From the NCBI RefSeq assembly GCF_003034985.1, contig NZ_PZKG01000032.1, positions 1-37,682 on the forward strand: 37,682 nt of DNA, given 5' to 3'. This document shows positions 15,697 through 24,712 of the stretch, one piece after another; positions within the stretch are counted from its first letter, which is position 1; each line of letters starts with the position of its first letter. A model generated the notes under the pieces. It was not told where the DNA came from. It did no database searches and worked only from the letters and a program-made list of their open reading frames with translations. The position numbers and the translations under genes were made by a program. This DNA is from Cereibacter changlensis JA139 (lineage in GTDB: Bacteria > Pseudomonadota > Alphaproteobacteria > Rhodobacterales > Rhodobacteraceae).

Positions 15697-16296
15697 ATGG
15701 CTTTCACCCTTCCCGATCTTCCCTATGCGCATGACGCGCTGGCATCCCTCGGGATGTCGAAGGAAACGCTGGAATACCACCACGACATCCACCACAAGGC
15801 CTATGTCGACAACGGCAACAAGCTGATCGCCGGGACCGAGTGGGAAGGCAAGTCGGTCGAAGAGATCGTCAAGGGCACCTACCAGTCCGGCGCCGTGGCG
15901 CAGAACGGCATCTTCAACAACGCCAGCCAGCACTGGAACCACGCCCAGTTCTGGGAGATGATGGGCCCGAACCAGACCGCCATGCCGGGCGAGCTGGAAA
16001 AGGCGATCACCGAAAGCTTCGGCTCGGTCGACAAGTTCAAGGAAGATTTCTCCGCCGCCGGCGCCGGCCAGTTCGGCTCGGGCTGGGCCTGGCTGGTGAA
16101 GGACAAGGACGGCTCGCTCAAGGTCACCAAGACCGAGAACGGCGTGAACCCGCTCTGCTTCGGCCAGACCGCGCTTCTGGGCTGCGACGTCTGGGAGCAC
16201 AGCTATTACATCGACTTCCGCAACAAGCGCCCGGCCTATCTCACCAACTTCCTCGACAAGCTGGTGAACTGGGAAAACGTCGCCTCGCGCATGTGA
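15697..16296 (+). CDS. sodB: Superoxide dismutase, Fe type
   Basis: It converts superoxide to oxygen and hydrogen peroxide in the cytoplasm. The 199 residues show metal ligands H28 (LEYHHD), H82 (HWNHAQFW), D164 and H168 (CDVWEHSYYIDF). Q78 in NNASQHWNH matches the Gln position typical of Fe-SOD, and the Mn-type Gln after the FGSGWAWLV block is absent (GVNPL). I therefore call it Fe-type, although cambialistic enzymes exist. An AGGAG ribosome-binding site precedes the ATG. It stands alone between terminators. SOD may help with peroxide/superoxide made by flavin oxidases, but no functional link to sox is shown by the sequence. Confidence 0.95.
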   Translation: MAFTLPDLPYAHDALASLGMSKETLEYHHDIHHKAYVDNGNKLIAGTEWEGKSVEEIVKGTYQSGAVAQNGIFNNASQHWNHAQFWEMMGPNQTAMPGELEKAITESFGSVDKFKEDFSAAGAGQFGSGWAWLVKDKDGSLKVTKTENGVNPLCFGQTALLGCDVWEHSYYIDFRNKRPAYLTNFLDKLVNWENVASRM

Positions 16297-16316
16297 TCCG
16301 GCGCCCCGCGCACAGG

Positions 16317-16342
16317 AAAGGCCGCCTCCCGGCGGCCTTTTT
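16317..16342. terminator. Terminator between sodB and the DedA gene
   Basis: AAAGGCCGCC (16317-16326) and GGCGGCCTTT (16331-16340) form a perfect 10-bp stem with a TCCC loop and TTTTT. It serves sodB, and its A/T flanks may also allow it to end the convergent DedA gene. Confidence 0.9.
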
Positions 16343-16344
16343 CC

Positions 16345-16956
16345 TTATTCCTCCAGCGGCACGCGGCGGCGATAGGTGGCGACCCGCCACAGATACCAGC
16401 CGACCAGCCCGACCACGACCAGCGTCGCCACCGGGTTCACGATGCCCGAGACCGCCTCGTACTGGCTCTCCAGCAGATAGCCCGCCACCGTCAGCAGCGT
16501 GACCCAGAAGGCGCTGCCCAGCGTCGTGTAGAAGATGAACCGCAGCAGCGGCATCCGCGCCACGCCCGCGGGCACCGAGACGAAGGTCCGCACCGTCGGG
16601 ATCATCCGCCCTATCAGCACCGCCGCCGCGCCATGCCGGGCGAACCAGTCATTGCCCTTGTCGATATCCTCGGGCGCGACCGCCATCCAGCGCCCGTGCC
16701 GCCACGCAAGCTCGCGCAGCCGACGCGCGCCGAGCCTGCGGCCGACCCAATACCAGAAGAGCGCACCCGCCACCGCGCCGACGGTCCCGGCGAGGATCAT
16801 CACCCAGAGGCTCGCGCCGCCGCCCGCCGCGATGAAGCCGGCCAGCGGCATCACCAGCTCGGAAGGGATCGGCGGAAACACATTCTCCAGCAGCATGAGC
16901 AGCGCCACGCCGAGCGCGCCGATGCTTTCGATCAGCCCGGTGATCCAGTCGAACAT
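16345..16956 (-). CDS. DedA-family membrane protein
   Basis: DedA proteins are inner-membrane transporters; some members recycle undecaprenyl phosphate or move phospholipids across the membrane. The 203-residue protein has the family marks ENVFPPIPSELVMPLAGF near the N-terminus, GTVGAVAGALFWYWVGRRLG, and the basic GRMIPTVRTFVSVPAGVARM re-entrant motif, with about five hydrophobic segments. It lies 60 bp after the LOG gene on the same strand, so they may share a transcript. Which substrate it moves is not visible. Confidence 0.92.
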   Translation of the reverse strand: MFDWITGLIESIGALGVALLMLLENVFPPIPSELVMPLAGFIAAGGGASLWVMILAGTVGAVAGALFWYWVGRRLGARRLRELAWRHGRWMAVAPEDIDKGNDWFARHGAAAVLIGRMIPTVRTFVSVPAGVARMPLLRFIFYTTLGSAFWVTLLTVAGYLLESQYEAVSGIVNPVATLVVVGLVGWYLWRVATYRRRVPLEE

Positions 16957-17016
16957 GCGCCTCTCCCTCTGCCTGCCGGTCCAACGGGGCGAAGGAGCGC
17001 CGGTTCCCGCCTCAGC

Positions 17017-17571
17017 TCAGCTCAGCGCAGCGCGCAGCCTTTCGCCGAGCGCCGCGACATCGGGCACGGCGGTGAAATAATCGCGCATCGACGCTTCGGC
17101 ATAACCCTCGGCGATCGAGTGGTCGATCAGCGCGATCAGCGGCTGCCAGTAGCCCTCGGTGTCGAGGAGCAGGATCGGCTTCTCGTGCAGCCCGATCTGC
17201 CGCCAGGTCAGCACCTCGAAGAATTCGTCCAGCGTCCCGGCGCCGCCCGGCAGCACCACGATGGCGTCGGAATTCATGAACATCACCTTCTTGCGCTCGT
17301 GCATGTCCTCGGTGATGACGAATTGCCCCAGATCGCGCCGTCCCTGTTCCCGCGCCAGCAGATGCGTCGGAATCACGCCCATGGTGCGCCCGCCCGCCGC
17401 CATGGCGCTGCGCGCGACTTCGCCCATCAGCCCCACGTCGCCCGCGCCATAGACCAGCCGCCAGCCCTGCGCCGCGATCAATTCGCCCGTTCCGCGCGCG
17501 GCGGCGACATAGGCGGGGCGCAGGCCAGGGCGGGAGCCGCAGAAGACGCAGACGGAACGAAGCAGAGACAT
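17017..17571 (-). CDS. LOG-family nucleoside 5'-monophosphate phosphoribohydrolase
   Basis: Members of the LOG (TIGR00730) family cleave N-ribosyl bonds of nucleotide monophosphates, including cytokinin ribotides. Residues 1-12 read MSLLRSVCVFCG, followed by LVYGAGDVGLMGEVA (39-53), HERKKVMFMNSDAIVVLPGG and the catalytic PGGAGTLDEFFEVLTW (108-123). The first nucleotide loop has GAG where many homologues have GGG. I start it at ATG 17571 because an AGGG site lies at a good distance; ATGs at 17577 and 17634 are possible. The natural substrate in a non-plant-associated bacterium is uncertain; nucleotide salvage is the safest view. Confidence 0.9.
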   Translation of the reverse strand: MSLLRSVCVFCGSRPGLRPAYVAAARGTGELIAAQGWRLVYGAGDVGLMGEVARSAMAAGGRTMGVIPTHLLAREQGRRDLGQFVITEDMHERKKVMFMNSDAIVVLPGGAGTLDEFFEVLTWRQIGLHEKPILLLDTEGYWQPLIALIDHSIAEGYAEASMRDYFTAVPDVAALGERLRAALS

Positions 17572-17606
17572 GCGCATCACCCTGAAAATTTGTTGCTTCT
17601 GGCAGT

Positions 17607-17635
17607 CATATCTGGGTTCCTGTAACAAGGACAAG
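17607..17635 (-). promoter_or_regulatory. Candidate promoter of the LOG gene
   Basis: On the minus strand CTTGTC (complement of 17630-17635) and GATATG (complement of 17607-17612) are 17 bp apart, about 36 bp before the chosen start. I could not find an equally good promoter for the divergent LysM gene. Confidence 0.4.
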
Positions 17636-17672
17636 CAGGGGCCGCGGAAGGCCTCGCCAAGGGACGTAGAAG

Positions 17673-19001
17673 ATGTCGGGTTGGAGCACGTTGGGGATGG
17701 GGGCCAGGGCCGCTCTGCTGGCCGGAGGCGCTGCCTGCGCGGGCGGCGTGGCCTATGTCGGCTGGAGCCTGTCGCGCCCCGCCGCCCCGCCGCCCACCGC
17801 CATCGCCGCCGTGCAGCCGGCCCCGCCGCCGGTGAAGACCCCGGCCAAGCCCGATCCGATCGCGCTGCCCGCCCCGGTGGCCAAGAAGCCCGAACCGCCG
17901 CCGCCGCCCGGGCCGGCCTCGCGCACCGCCGCGGCCGAACCCGCCGCCGCGCCGCCGAAGCCGAGCGATCTCAAGGCGCCGCCGCCGAAGCTGCTGATCG
18001 ACCACCCGGAACCTGCCTTCGATGTGGTGCGGGTGGAAACCGACGGCTCGGCGCTGGTCGCGGGCCGGGCGGTGCGCGGCGCCACGGTGACCGTGCTGGT
18101 GGACGGGGCCGAGATCCAGACCACCACCGCCGATCCGGGCGGCCGCTTCGCCGTGCTCTTCGACATGGCGCCCGACGGCAAGCCGCATCGGGTGACGCTG
18201 CGCATGGCGCTGGCCGACGGCAGCCAGCTCGCCTCGACCGAGAGCGTGCTGGTCGCCGCGCTGACGCCGCTGGAGGAGATGGAGGACGCCGAGACGGCCA
18301 GCGCGCCGACCGCGCTTCTGGTTAGCGAGACCGGGGTGCGGGTGATGCAGCCCGAGGGCGAGGACGTGACCGAGCCGGTGACCGGCGTCACCATCGACAC
18401 CATCGCCTATGCCGCCGATGGCGCGGTGCTGCTGTCGGGCCGCGGCACGCCGGCGGATTACGTGCGGATCTACCTCGACAATGCCGAGAAGATCACCGTG
18501 CCGATCAGCGCCGAAGGCGCCTGGAACACCAGCCTGCCGCTGGTGCCGCCGGGGCTCTACACCCTGCGGGCTGACCAGCTGGACGCCTCCGGCACGGTCG
18601 TGGCGCGCTTCGAGACCCCGTTCAAGCGCGAGACCGACGAGACCATCGCCGCCGCGCTGGAGGCGCAGGGCGACCTGCAGCCCGCCGCCGCCAGCGCCGA
18701 CCCTGCGGTTCCCGCCCCGCCGGCAAGCGAGGGCGCGCCCGCGCTGGCCATCGCCCCCGATGCGCCTCCGGCTCTGGCCGCGCCCGGCAGCCCCGGGGCC
18801 GTGGCTGCCGCCGATGCCGCCGCGGGCGGGCCGATCACCGTCACGGTGCAGCCCGGCTTCACCCTCTGGCGCATCGCCGAGGACAATTTCGGCAGCGGCA
18901 TCCGCTATGTCCAGGTCTACGAGGCGAACCGCGACCGGATCCGCGATGCGGACCTGATCTACCCCGGACAGGTCTTCACTCTGCCCTCGCGCACAGACTG
19001 A
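17673..19001 (+). CDS. LysM-domain envelope protein with proline-rich linker
   Basis: A 442-residue protein likely held in the inner membrane and reaching into the periplasm. Residues 10-33 form a small-residue-rich membrane helix. Residues 36-105 are a Pro/Ala/Lys linker with PPP runs. Residues 110-330 contain two similar Ig-like or carboxypeptidase-regulatory-like segments (VAGRAVRGATVTVLVDG; LLSGRGTPADYVRIYLDN). After another Ala/Pro-rich linker, residues 391-440 are a LysM peptidoglycan-binding domain (VQPGFTLWRIAEDNFG, YEANRDRIRDADLIYPGQVF). Such proteins bind the cell wall; no catalytic domain is seen. It is 76 bp before the ABC exporter on the same strand. Confidence 0.87.
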   Translation: MSGWSTLGMGARAALLAGGAACAGGVAYVGWSLSRPAAPPPTAIAAVQPAPPPVKTPAKPDPIALPAPVAKKPEPPPPPGPASRTAAAEPAAAPPKPSDLKAPPPKLLIDHPEPAFDVVRVETDGSALVAGRAVRGATVTVLVDGAEIQTTTADPGGRFAVLFDMAPDGKPHRVTLRMALADGSQLASTESVLVAALTPLEEMEDAETASAPTALLVSETGVRVMQPEGEDVTEPVTGVTIDTIAYAADGAVLLSGRGTPADYVRIYLDNAEKITVPISAEGAWNTSLPLVPPGLYTLRADQLDASGTVVARFETPFKRETDETIAAALEAQGDLQPAAASADPAVPAPPASEGAPALAIAPDAPPALAAPGSPGAVAAADAAAGGPITVTVQPGFTLWRIAEDNFGSGIRYVQVYEANRDRIRDADLIYPGQVFTLPSRTD

Positions 19002-19028
19002 CCGCGGGGACCTGCGCGCTCTCCCTCT

Positions 19029-19050
19029 GGCCTTTGCCCCGGCAAGGGCC
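19029..19050. other. Hairpin between the LysM and ABC exporter genes
   Basis: GGCCTTTGCC (19029-19038) pairs with GGCAAGGGCC (19041-19050) with one G-T pair and a very tight loop. There is no T run, so it is not a standard terminator. Confidence 0.3.
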
Positions 19051-19077
19051 TAGGTAGTGCCGCCAGCGGAGAACCCC

Positions 19078-20919
19078 ATGCGAGATATGAAGCCCCGAGA
19101 GAAACCCGGCCCCCAGCCGGTTGCGCCGCCCGAAATGAGCGGCTGGTCCACCATGAAGCGGATGGTCCCTTATCTCTGGCCCAAGGGTCAGACCTGGGTG
19201 AAGCGCCGCGTGGTGCTGGCGATGCTGGCGCTGGTGGTCGGCAAGGTCATCTCGGTGCTGACGCCGTTCTTCTACAAGGCCGCGGTCGACGCGCTGGCCG
19301 GCGAGGCCCCCTCGGCCTCGGCGCTCTTGGCCTTCGGCGCGGTCGGGCTGACCATCGCCTACGGTTTCGCCCGGCTCAGCTCGGTCGCCTTCGGCGAGCT
19401 GCGCGACGCGATCTTCGTCCGGGTCGGCCAGCGCGCGCTGCGGCAGCTGGCGCTGGAGACCTTCACCCATATCCACCGCCTGTCGATGCGCTACCACATC
19501 ACCCGCAAGACCGGCGGTCTCAGCCGGATCATCGAGCGTGGGGTGAAGGGCGTCGATTTCCTGCTGCGCTTCATGCTGTTCTCCATCGCGCCGCTGATCC
19601 TCGAGCTGACCATGGTCTCGATCATCTTCGCGGTGCTGTTCGGCTGGCAGTACATGGCGGTCGTGGTCATCACCATCACGGTCTACATCCTCTTCACCTT
19701 CAAGGTGACTGAGTGGCGGGTGAAGATCCGCCGCGAGATGAACGATCAGGACAATGACGCCAACCAGAAGGCCATCGACTCGCTGCTGAACTTCGAGACG
19801 GTGAAGTATTTCGGGGCCGAGACCCGCGAGGCGTCGCGCTACGATTCCGCCATGTCGCGCTACGAGGTCGCGGCGGTGAAGACCGGGCAGTCGCTCGCCT
19901 TCCTCAACGCCGGTCAGACCTTCCTCATCACCACCGGCCTCGTGCTGGTCATGGTGATGGCGGCGCAGGGCGTGCAGTCGGGGGCGCTGACGGTGGGCGA
20001 TTTCGTCATGGTCAACGCCTACATGATCCAGATCACCCTGCCGCTCGGCTTCCTCGGCACCGTCTACCGCGAGATCCGGCAGGCGCTGGTCGATATGGGC
20101 CAGATGTTCGGCCTCCTGGCCCAGCCCGCCGAGGTGAAGGACAAGCCCGGCGCGCCGGAGCTCAAGGTCGGCGGCGGCGAGGTGGTCTTCGACAGCGTGC
20201 AGTTCGGCTACGATCCGGAGCGGATCATCCTCAAGGGCATCAGCCTGACGGTCGCCGCCGGCGAGACGGTGGCGCTGGTCGGCCCCTCGGGCTCGGGCAA
20301 ATCCACCATCGGCCGGCTGCTCTTCCGCTTCTACGACGTGAACGCCGGGGCGGTGCGGATCGACGGGCAGGATCTGCGCGACGTGACGCAGGATTCGCTG
20401 CATGCGAGGATCGGCGTGGTGCCGCAGGACACGGTGCTCTTCAACGACACGGTCTTCTACAACATCGCCTACGGCCGCCCCGACGCCAGCCGCGAGGAGG
20501 TCGAGGCCGCCGCCCGCGCCGCCAAGATCCACGATTTCATCCAGGGTCTGCCCGAGGGCTACGAGACCAAGGTGGGCGAGCGCGGGCTGAAGCTGTCGGG
20601 CGGTGAAAAGCAGCGGGTGGGCATCGCCCGCACCCTGTTGAAAAACCCGCCGATCCTGCTCTTGGACGAGGCGACCTCGGCGCTCGACACCCAGACCGAG
20701 CGGGACATCCAGGACAGCCTGAAGGAGATGGGGCAGGGCCGCACCGTCATCACCATCGCCCACCGGCTGTCGACCATCGCCGACGCCGACCGGATCGTGG
20801 TGCTCGAAGAGGGCCGCATCATCGAGGAAGGCCGCCACGACGCGCTGCTGGCCCAGGGCGGGCGCTATGCCGCCATGTGGGCGCGGCAATCCTCCGAGGA
20901 AGAGGAAGAGGCGGCCTGA
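19078..20919 (+). CDS. ATM1/HMT1-type ABC exporter (membrane and ATPase fused)
   Basis: A 613-residue half-transporter: six membrane helices (about residues 40-330) followed by an ATPase domain with Walker A GPSGSGKST (402-410), signature LSGGEKQRV (506-514), Walker B ILLLDEATSALD (526-537) and H-loop H562. Sequence in the membrane part such as NFETVKYFGAE is typical of ATM1/ABCB7-like exporters, which move glutathione-linked sulfur species or heavy-metal conjugates. I start at ATG 19078 because GGAGA precedes it; a GTG at 19057 would overlap that site. The substrate is inferred from family resemblance only. It probably works as a homodimer. Confidence 0.92.
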   Translation: MRDMKPREKPGPQPVAPPEMSGWSTMKRMVPYLWPKGQTWVKRRVVLAMLALVVGKVISVLTPFFYKAAVDALAGEAPSASALLAFGAVGLTIAYGFARLSSVAFGELRDAIFVRVGQRALRQLALETFTHIHRLSMRYHITRKTGGLSRIIERGVKGVDFLLRFMLFSIAPLILELTMVSIIFAVLFGWQYMAVVVITITVYILFTFKVTEWRVKIRREMNDQDNDANQKAIDSLLNFETVKYFGAETREASRYDSAMSRYEVAAVKTGQSLAFLNAGQTFLITTGLVLVMVMAAQGVQSGALTVGDFVMVNAYMIQITLPLGFLGTVYREIRQALVDMGQMFGLLAQPAEVKDKPGAPELKVGGGEVVFDSVQFGYDPERIILKGISLTVAAGETVALVGPSGSGKSTIGRLLFRFYDVNAGAVRIDGQDLRDVTQDSLHARIGVVPQDTVLFNDTVFYNIAYGRPDASREEVEAAARAAKIHDFIQGLPEGYETKVGERGLKLSGGEKQRVGIARTLLKNPPILLLDEATSALDTQTERDIQDSLKEMGQGRTVITIAHRLSTIADADRIVVLEEGRIIEEGRHDALLAQGGRYAAMWARQSSEEEEEAA

Positions 20920-20939
20920 CCGGGTTGCCCACCGTCCGG

Positions 20940-20961
20940 GCGGGCCAAGACCGTGGCCCGC
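20940..20961. other. GC hairpin after the ABC exporter gene
   Basis: GCGGGCCA (20940-20947) and TGGCCCGC (20954-20961) form a perfect 8-bp stem with a 6-base loop, 20 bp after the stop codon. No T run follows, so its termination strength is doubtful. Confidence 0.35.
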
Positions 20962-21018
20962 CGCGGGAAAATCCGCCACCCGCGACCGCCGGTTGCGTCG
21001 CCGTGATGGGGCCGGGGC

Positions 21019-21047
21019 TTGGCAAGCCCTTGGGCTTGCGTGTAAGA
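21019..21047 (+). promoter_or_regulatory. Candidate promoter of the YfgM-like/bamB/der genes
   Basis: TTGGCA (21019-21024) and GTAAGA (21042-21047) are 17 bp apart, about 26 bp before the TTG start at 21073. A small palindrome, AAGCCCTTGGGCTT, overlaps the spacer. Confidence 0.38.
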
Positions 21048-21072
21048 CGGGGGCAACGGATGGGAGACGATC

Positions 21073-21720
21073 TTGAGCAACCCCGACAGCTTCATCGACG
21101 AGGTGACCGAAGAGGTCCGCCGTGAGCGCATGTTCAGCTATCTGCGCCGTTACGGCTGGATCGGCATCGCCATCGTGCTGCTGATCGTCGGCGGGGCCGC
21201 ATATACCGAATGGAACAAGGCGCAGACCGCCGCCAATTCCCAGGCCTTCGGCGACGCGATCCTCGCCGCGCTGGACCAGCCCGACGCCGAGGCCCGCCAT
21301 GCGGCGCTGACGGCGGTGGAGGCTGAGGGCGACCGCTCGGCGGTGCTCGATCTGCTCCTGGCCTCGGACCCGGCGACCAACCGCGCCGGCGCCCTGGCCG
21401 CGCTGGAACATGCCGCTTCCGACGCCTCGCTGCCCGCCAGCTACCGCGATCTCGCGGTGCTGCGCCGCGTGATCCTCGCCGGCGCCGATCTGCCGCTGGC
21501 CGACCGCCGCGCCCTTCTGGACGGCATCGCCGCCGCGGGCCGGCCGTTCCGGCCGCTGGCGCTGGAGCAGATGGCCTATCTTTCGGTCGAGGCGGGCGAG
21601 ACCGAGGCGGCGATCACCCAGCTCAGGGCGCTGACCGCGGATCAGGAAGCGCCGGCGGGCTTGCGCCAGCGCGCCCAACAGATGATTGTCGCCCTCGGTG
21701 GGGAGACTGCCGCCAGCTGA
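21073..21720 (+). CDS. YfgM-like membrane-anchored tetratricopeptide protein
   Basis: A 215-residue protein with a short cytoplasmic N-terminus (DSFIDEVTEEVRRERMFSYLRRYGW), one membrane helix (residues 28-46) and a periplasmic alpha-helical domain of TPR type. This architecture and its place directly before bamB and der match YfgM, an accessory subunit of the SecYEG translocon that helps periplasmic chaperones. The start is a TTG at 21073, placed 6 bp after GGAGA; no ATG fits the domain start as well. It is 41 bp from the chosen bamB start, so these genes form an operon. Confidence 0.85.
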   Translation: MSNPDSFIDEVTEEVRRERMFSYLRRYGWIGIAIVLLIVGGAAYTEWNKAQTAANSQAFGDAILAALDQPDAEARHAALTAVEAEGDRSAVLDLLLASDPATNRAGALAALEHAASDASLPASYRDLAVLRRVILAGADLPLADRRALLDGIAAAGRPFRPLALEQMAYLSVEAGETEAAITQLRALTADQEAPAGLRQRAQQMIVALGGETAAS

Positions 21721-21761
21721 GGCTGACGGTGGACAGGTTAAACGGACGGGCGGGGCATTTC

Positions 21762-23120
21762 ATGACGGCTTTCATGGCGAAGCGGAACGCGGGACTGACG
21801 GGACTGGCGCTCTGCGCCCTGCTGGCGGGCTGCGAAAAGGAAGTGATCCTGCCGGGCGAGCGGTTCGATACCCGCACGCCGCTCTCGGCCAGCATCCCGA
21901 CCTCGGAGAATCCCTCGCCGACCGATCCGGCCGGCAACCGCGAGAATTTCAGCCGGCCGATCTCTCTGCCGCCGCAGACGGCGAATGCCGAATGGACCCA
22001 GCGCGGCGGCACCGCCAGCCACCTGGCCCCGCATGGCGCGCTGAGCGCCGCGTCGGCGATGGCCTGGAGCGCCAAGATCGGCGCCGGCAACAGCCGCCGC
22101 AACCGGATCTCCGCCGCCCCCGTGGTCGGCGGCGGCCGCATCTTCACCATCGACGCCACCTCGCGGCTGCAGGCCACCTCGACCGGCGGCCAGCCGCTCT
22201 GGTCGGTCGACCTCGCCCCGCCGAAGGACCGCGCCGCCAACATCTCCGGCGGCGGGCTGTCCTATGGCGGCGGGCGGATCTACGCCACCACCGGCTATGG
22301 CGAACTGATCGCGCTCGACCCGGCCAGCGGCGGGGTGATCTGGCGGCAGGAGCTGGGCGCCCCGGCGACCGGCGCGCCGACCGTCGATGGCGACCTCGTC
22401 TATGTCGTCGGCCGCGACAGCTCGGCCTGGGCGGTCGAGACCCGCGACGGCAAGGTGCGCTGGCAGGTGCCGGGCTCGCCCGCGGTCACCGGGATGATCG
22501 GCGGCGCGGCGCCGGCGGTCAGCGGCTCCTCGGTGCTCTTCCCCTTCGCCAGCGGCGAGGTCCTGGCCGCGATGCGCGAGGGCGGGGTCGAGCTCTGGCG
22601 CAAGTCGGTGGCGGGCAACCGTCTGGGCCGGGCCTACACGATCGTCGGCGACGTGACCGGCGATCCGGTCGTCGCGGGCGGGGTGACCTATGTCGGCACC
22701 GCCGCCGGCAAGACCGACGCCTTCTCCACCACTTCGGGCGAGCAGATCTGGAGCGCCGACGAGGGCGCGCTGGGTCCGGTCGTGGTGGCGGGCGGATCGG
22801 TCTTCCTGATCTCGGACGAGGCGCGTCTCGTGCGGCTCGACGCCGAAACCGGCGAGACGATCTGGGCCGCCGACATGCCCTATTTCACCAAGGACGCGCC
22901 GAAGCGGCACAAGGCGATCTACGCGCATTACGGCCCGGTCCTGGCCGGCGGCCGCCTGGCCGTCGCCTCCTCGGACGGGGTGCTGCGCTTCTTCAGCCCG
23001 GTGAACGGCGCGCTGGTCGGCAGCGTCGAGCTGCCGGGCGGGGCGGCGGCGCAGCCGGCGCTGGCGGGCGGGACGCTCTATGTCGTCTCGGGCAACGGCC
23101 AACTTCACGCTTTCCGCTGA
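21762..23120 (+). CDS. bamB: Outer-membrane assembly lipoprotein BamB (PQQ-like beta-propeller)
   Basis: BamB is the beta-propeller lipoprotein of the BAM complex that inserts outer-membrane proteins. The 452 residues begin with a lipoprotein signal; the lipobox LLAG precedes C24. Propeller repeats follow (VVGGGRIFTIDATSRLQA, GGGRIYATTGYGELIALD, VDGDLVYVVGRDSSAWA, VAGGSVFLISDEARLVRLD, LAGGRLAVASSDGVLRFF). The ATG at 21762 has a weak GGGG site; GTG 21729 and ATG 21774 are alternatives that do not change the lipobox. The position between the YfgM-like gene and der is the conserved bamB context. Confidence 0.92.
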   Translation: MTAFMAKRNAGLTGLALCALLAGCEKEVILPGERFDTRTPLSASIPTSENPSPTDPAGNRENFSRPISLPPQTANAEWTQRGGTASHLAPHGALSAASAMAWSAKIGAGNSRRNRISAAPVVGGGRIFTIDATSRLQATSTGGQPLWSVDLAPPKDRAANISGGGLSYGGGRIYATTGYGELIALDPASGGVIWRQELGAPATGAPTVDGDLVYVVGRDSSAWAVETRDGKVRWQVPGSPAVTGMIGGAAPAVSGSSVLFPFASGEVLAAMREGGVELWRKSVAGNRLGRAYTIVGDVTGDPVVAGGVTYVGTAAGKTDAFSTTSGEQIWSADEGALGPVVVAGGSVFLISDEARLVRLDAETGETIWAADMPYFTKDAPKRHKAIYAHYGPVLAGGRLAVASSDGVLRFFSPVNGALVGSVELPGGAAAQPALAGGTLYVVSGNGQLHAFR

Positions 23121-23177
23121 CGCCTGCCTCGTGTAGGACAGCGGGCTTGACGTGACCAGACGCCCCCGGAGGGCCAT

Positions 23178-24644
23178 ATGAGCTTTACCCTTGCCATTGT
23201 CGGACGCCCCAACGTCGGCAAGTCCACCCTGTTCAACCGCCTCGTGGGCCGCAAGCTCGCGCTGGTGGACGACCAGCCCGGGGTGACGCGCGACCTGCGC
23301 GAGGGCGACGCCAAACTCTTCGATCTGCGCTTCACCGTGATCGACACGGCGGGGCTGGAGGAAGTCACCGACGACTCGCTGCAGGGCCGCATGCGCCGCC
23401 TGACCGAGCGCGCGGTGGACATGGCCGATGTCTGCCTCTTCCTGATCGACGGCCGCGTCGGCGTGACCCCCTCGGACGAGGTCTTTGCCGAGATCCTGCG
23501 CAAGAAGAACGCCCATGTCATCGTCGGGGTGAACAAGTCCGAGGGCAAGGCGGGCGACGCCGGCGCCATCGAGGCCTGGAGCCTCGGGCTCGGCGATCCG
23601 GTCCGGCTCTCCGCCGAACATGGCGAGGGGATGGACGACCTCTACCACATCCTGCGCCCGATCGGCGAAGGCTTCCGCGAGCGCGCCGAGGCCGACGCCC
23701 CGGTGGTCGATGTCGACGTGACCGAGGAGGAGGCCGAGACCGAGGCCGATCCCGACGCGCACAAGCCGACGCTGGCCAAGCCCTTGCAGATCGCCGTCAT
23801 CGGTCGCCCGAACGCCGGGAAATCGACGCTGATCAACAAGATCCTTGGATTCGACCGCCTTCTGACCGGCCCCGAGGCCGGCATCACCCGCGACGCCATC
23901 TCGGTGAAGGTCGACTGGATGGGCACGCCCACCCGGATCTTCGACACGGCGGGGATGCGCAAGAAGGCGCGGATCAACGACAAGCTGGAAAAGATGTCGG
24001 TCTCCGACGGGTTGCGCGCCGTGCGCTTCGCCGAGGTGGTCGTGGTGCTGCTCGACGCCGAGATTCCCTTCGAACAGCAGGACCTGCGCATCGCCGACTA
24101 TGCCGAGACCGAGGGCCGCGCCGTGGTCATCGCGGTGAACAAATGGGATCTCGAGGGTGAGAAGCAGGAAAAGCTGACCGAGCTGCGCGAGATGTTCGGC
24201 CGCCTGCTGCCGCAGCTGCGCGGCGCGCCGATGGTCACGGTCTCGGCCAAGACCGGCAAGGGGCTCGACCGGCTGAACGCCGCGGTGCTCAAGGCGCATG
24301 ACGTCTGGAACCGCCGCATCCCGACCGCCCGCCTGAACACCTGGCTCGGCGCCATGGTCGAGGCCCACCCGCCACCCGCGCCCGGCGGCCGCCGGATCAA
24401 GATGCGCTACATGACCCAGGTGAAGACCCGCCCGCCGGGCTTCGTGGTGATGTGCTCGCATCCGGAACAGATGCCGGAGAGCTACAAGCGCTACCTGATC
24501 AACGGCTTGCGCGACCATTTCGACATGCCCGGCACGCCGATCCGCATCACGCTGCGCGGGCAGGGCGACAAGAACCCGTTCAAGGGCCGGCATTTCTCCA
24601 CCCCCTCCCGGCTGCGCAAGCACACCGGCAAGGGCGATTACTGA
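23178..24644 (+). CDS. der: GTPase Der, 50S ribosome assembly
   Basis: Der has two GTPase domains and a KH-like domain and is needed for 50S subunit assembly. Domain 1: GRPNVGKST (residues 9-17), DTAGLEE. Domain 2: GRPNAGKST (about 209-217), [16 protein letters not shown]. The C-terminal KH-like part includes [15 protein letters not shown] and the basic tail [11 protein letters not shown]. In domain 1 the G4 motif reads NKSE in place of NKxD, which I believe is common in alphaproteobacterial Der. The 488-residue length is normal for this group. A GGAGGG ribosome-binding site precedes the ATG. Confidence 0.97.
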   Translation: MSFTLAIVGRPNVGKSTLFNRLVGRKLALVDDQPGVTRDLREGDAKLFDLRFTVIDTAGLEEVTDDSLQGRMRRLTERAVDMADVCLFLIDGRVGVTPSDEVFAEILRKKNAHVIVGVNKSEGKAGDAGAIEAWSLGLGDPVRLSAEHGEGMDDLYHILRPIGEGFRERAEADAPVVDVDVTEEEAETEADPDAHKPTLAKPLQIAVIGRPNAGKSTLINKILGFDRLLTGPEAGITRDAISVKVDWMGTPTRIFDTAGMRKKARINDKLEKMSVSDGLRAVRFAEVVVVLLDAEIPFEQQDLRIADYAETEGRAVVIAVNKWDLEGEKQEKLTELREMFGRLLPQLRGAPMVTVSAKTGKGLDRLNAAVLKAHDVWNRRIPTARLNTWLGAMVEAHPPPAPGGRRIKMRYMTQVKTRPPGFVVMCSHPEQMPESYKRYLINGLRDHFDMPGTPIRITLRGQGDKNPFKGRHFSTPSRLRKHTGKGDY

Positions 24645-24671
24645 GCCTCAGGCTTCCTGAAGAACGACCCG

Positions 24672-24700
24672 AACGGCGGCGCCCCCAAGCGCCGCCGTTT
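24672..24700. terminator. Hairpin between der and the ABC importer genes
   Basis: AACGGCGGCGC (24672-24682) and GCGCCGCCGTT (24689-24699) form a perfect 11-bp stem with a 6-base loop. Only three T follow on the plus strand. It lies between convergent genes and may serve both. Confidence 0.65.
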
Positions 24701-24712
24701 CGCTGTCCGGCG

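Noticed and set aside
18976-21678. A 900-codon minus-strand frame opposite the ABC exporter
   Set aside because: It is an antisense shadow of a transporter with all ABC motifs intact.
23520-23560. NKSE instead of NKxD in the first GTPase domain of Der as a possible loss of function
   Set aside because: I believe this variant is common in alphaproteobacterial Der proteins, and every other motif is intact.
21738-24623. A 961-codon minus-strand frame opposite bamB and der
   Set aside because: It crosses two well-defined genes and their junction and has no recognisable motifs.
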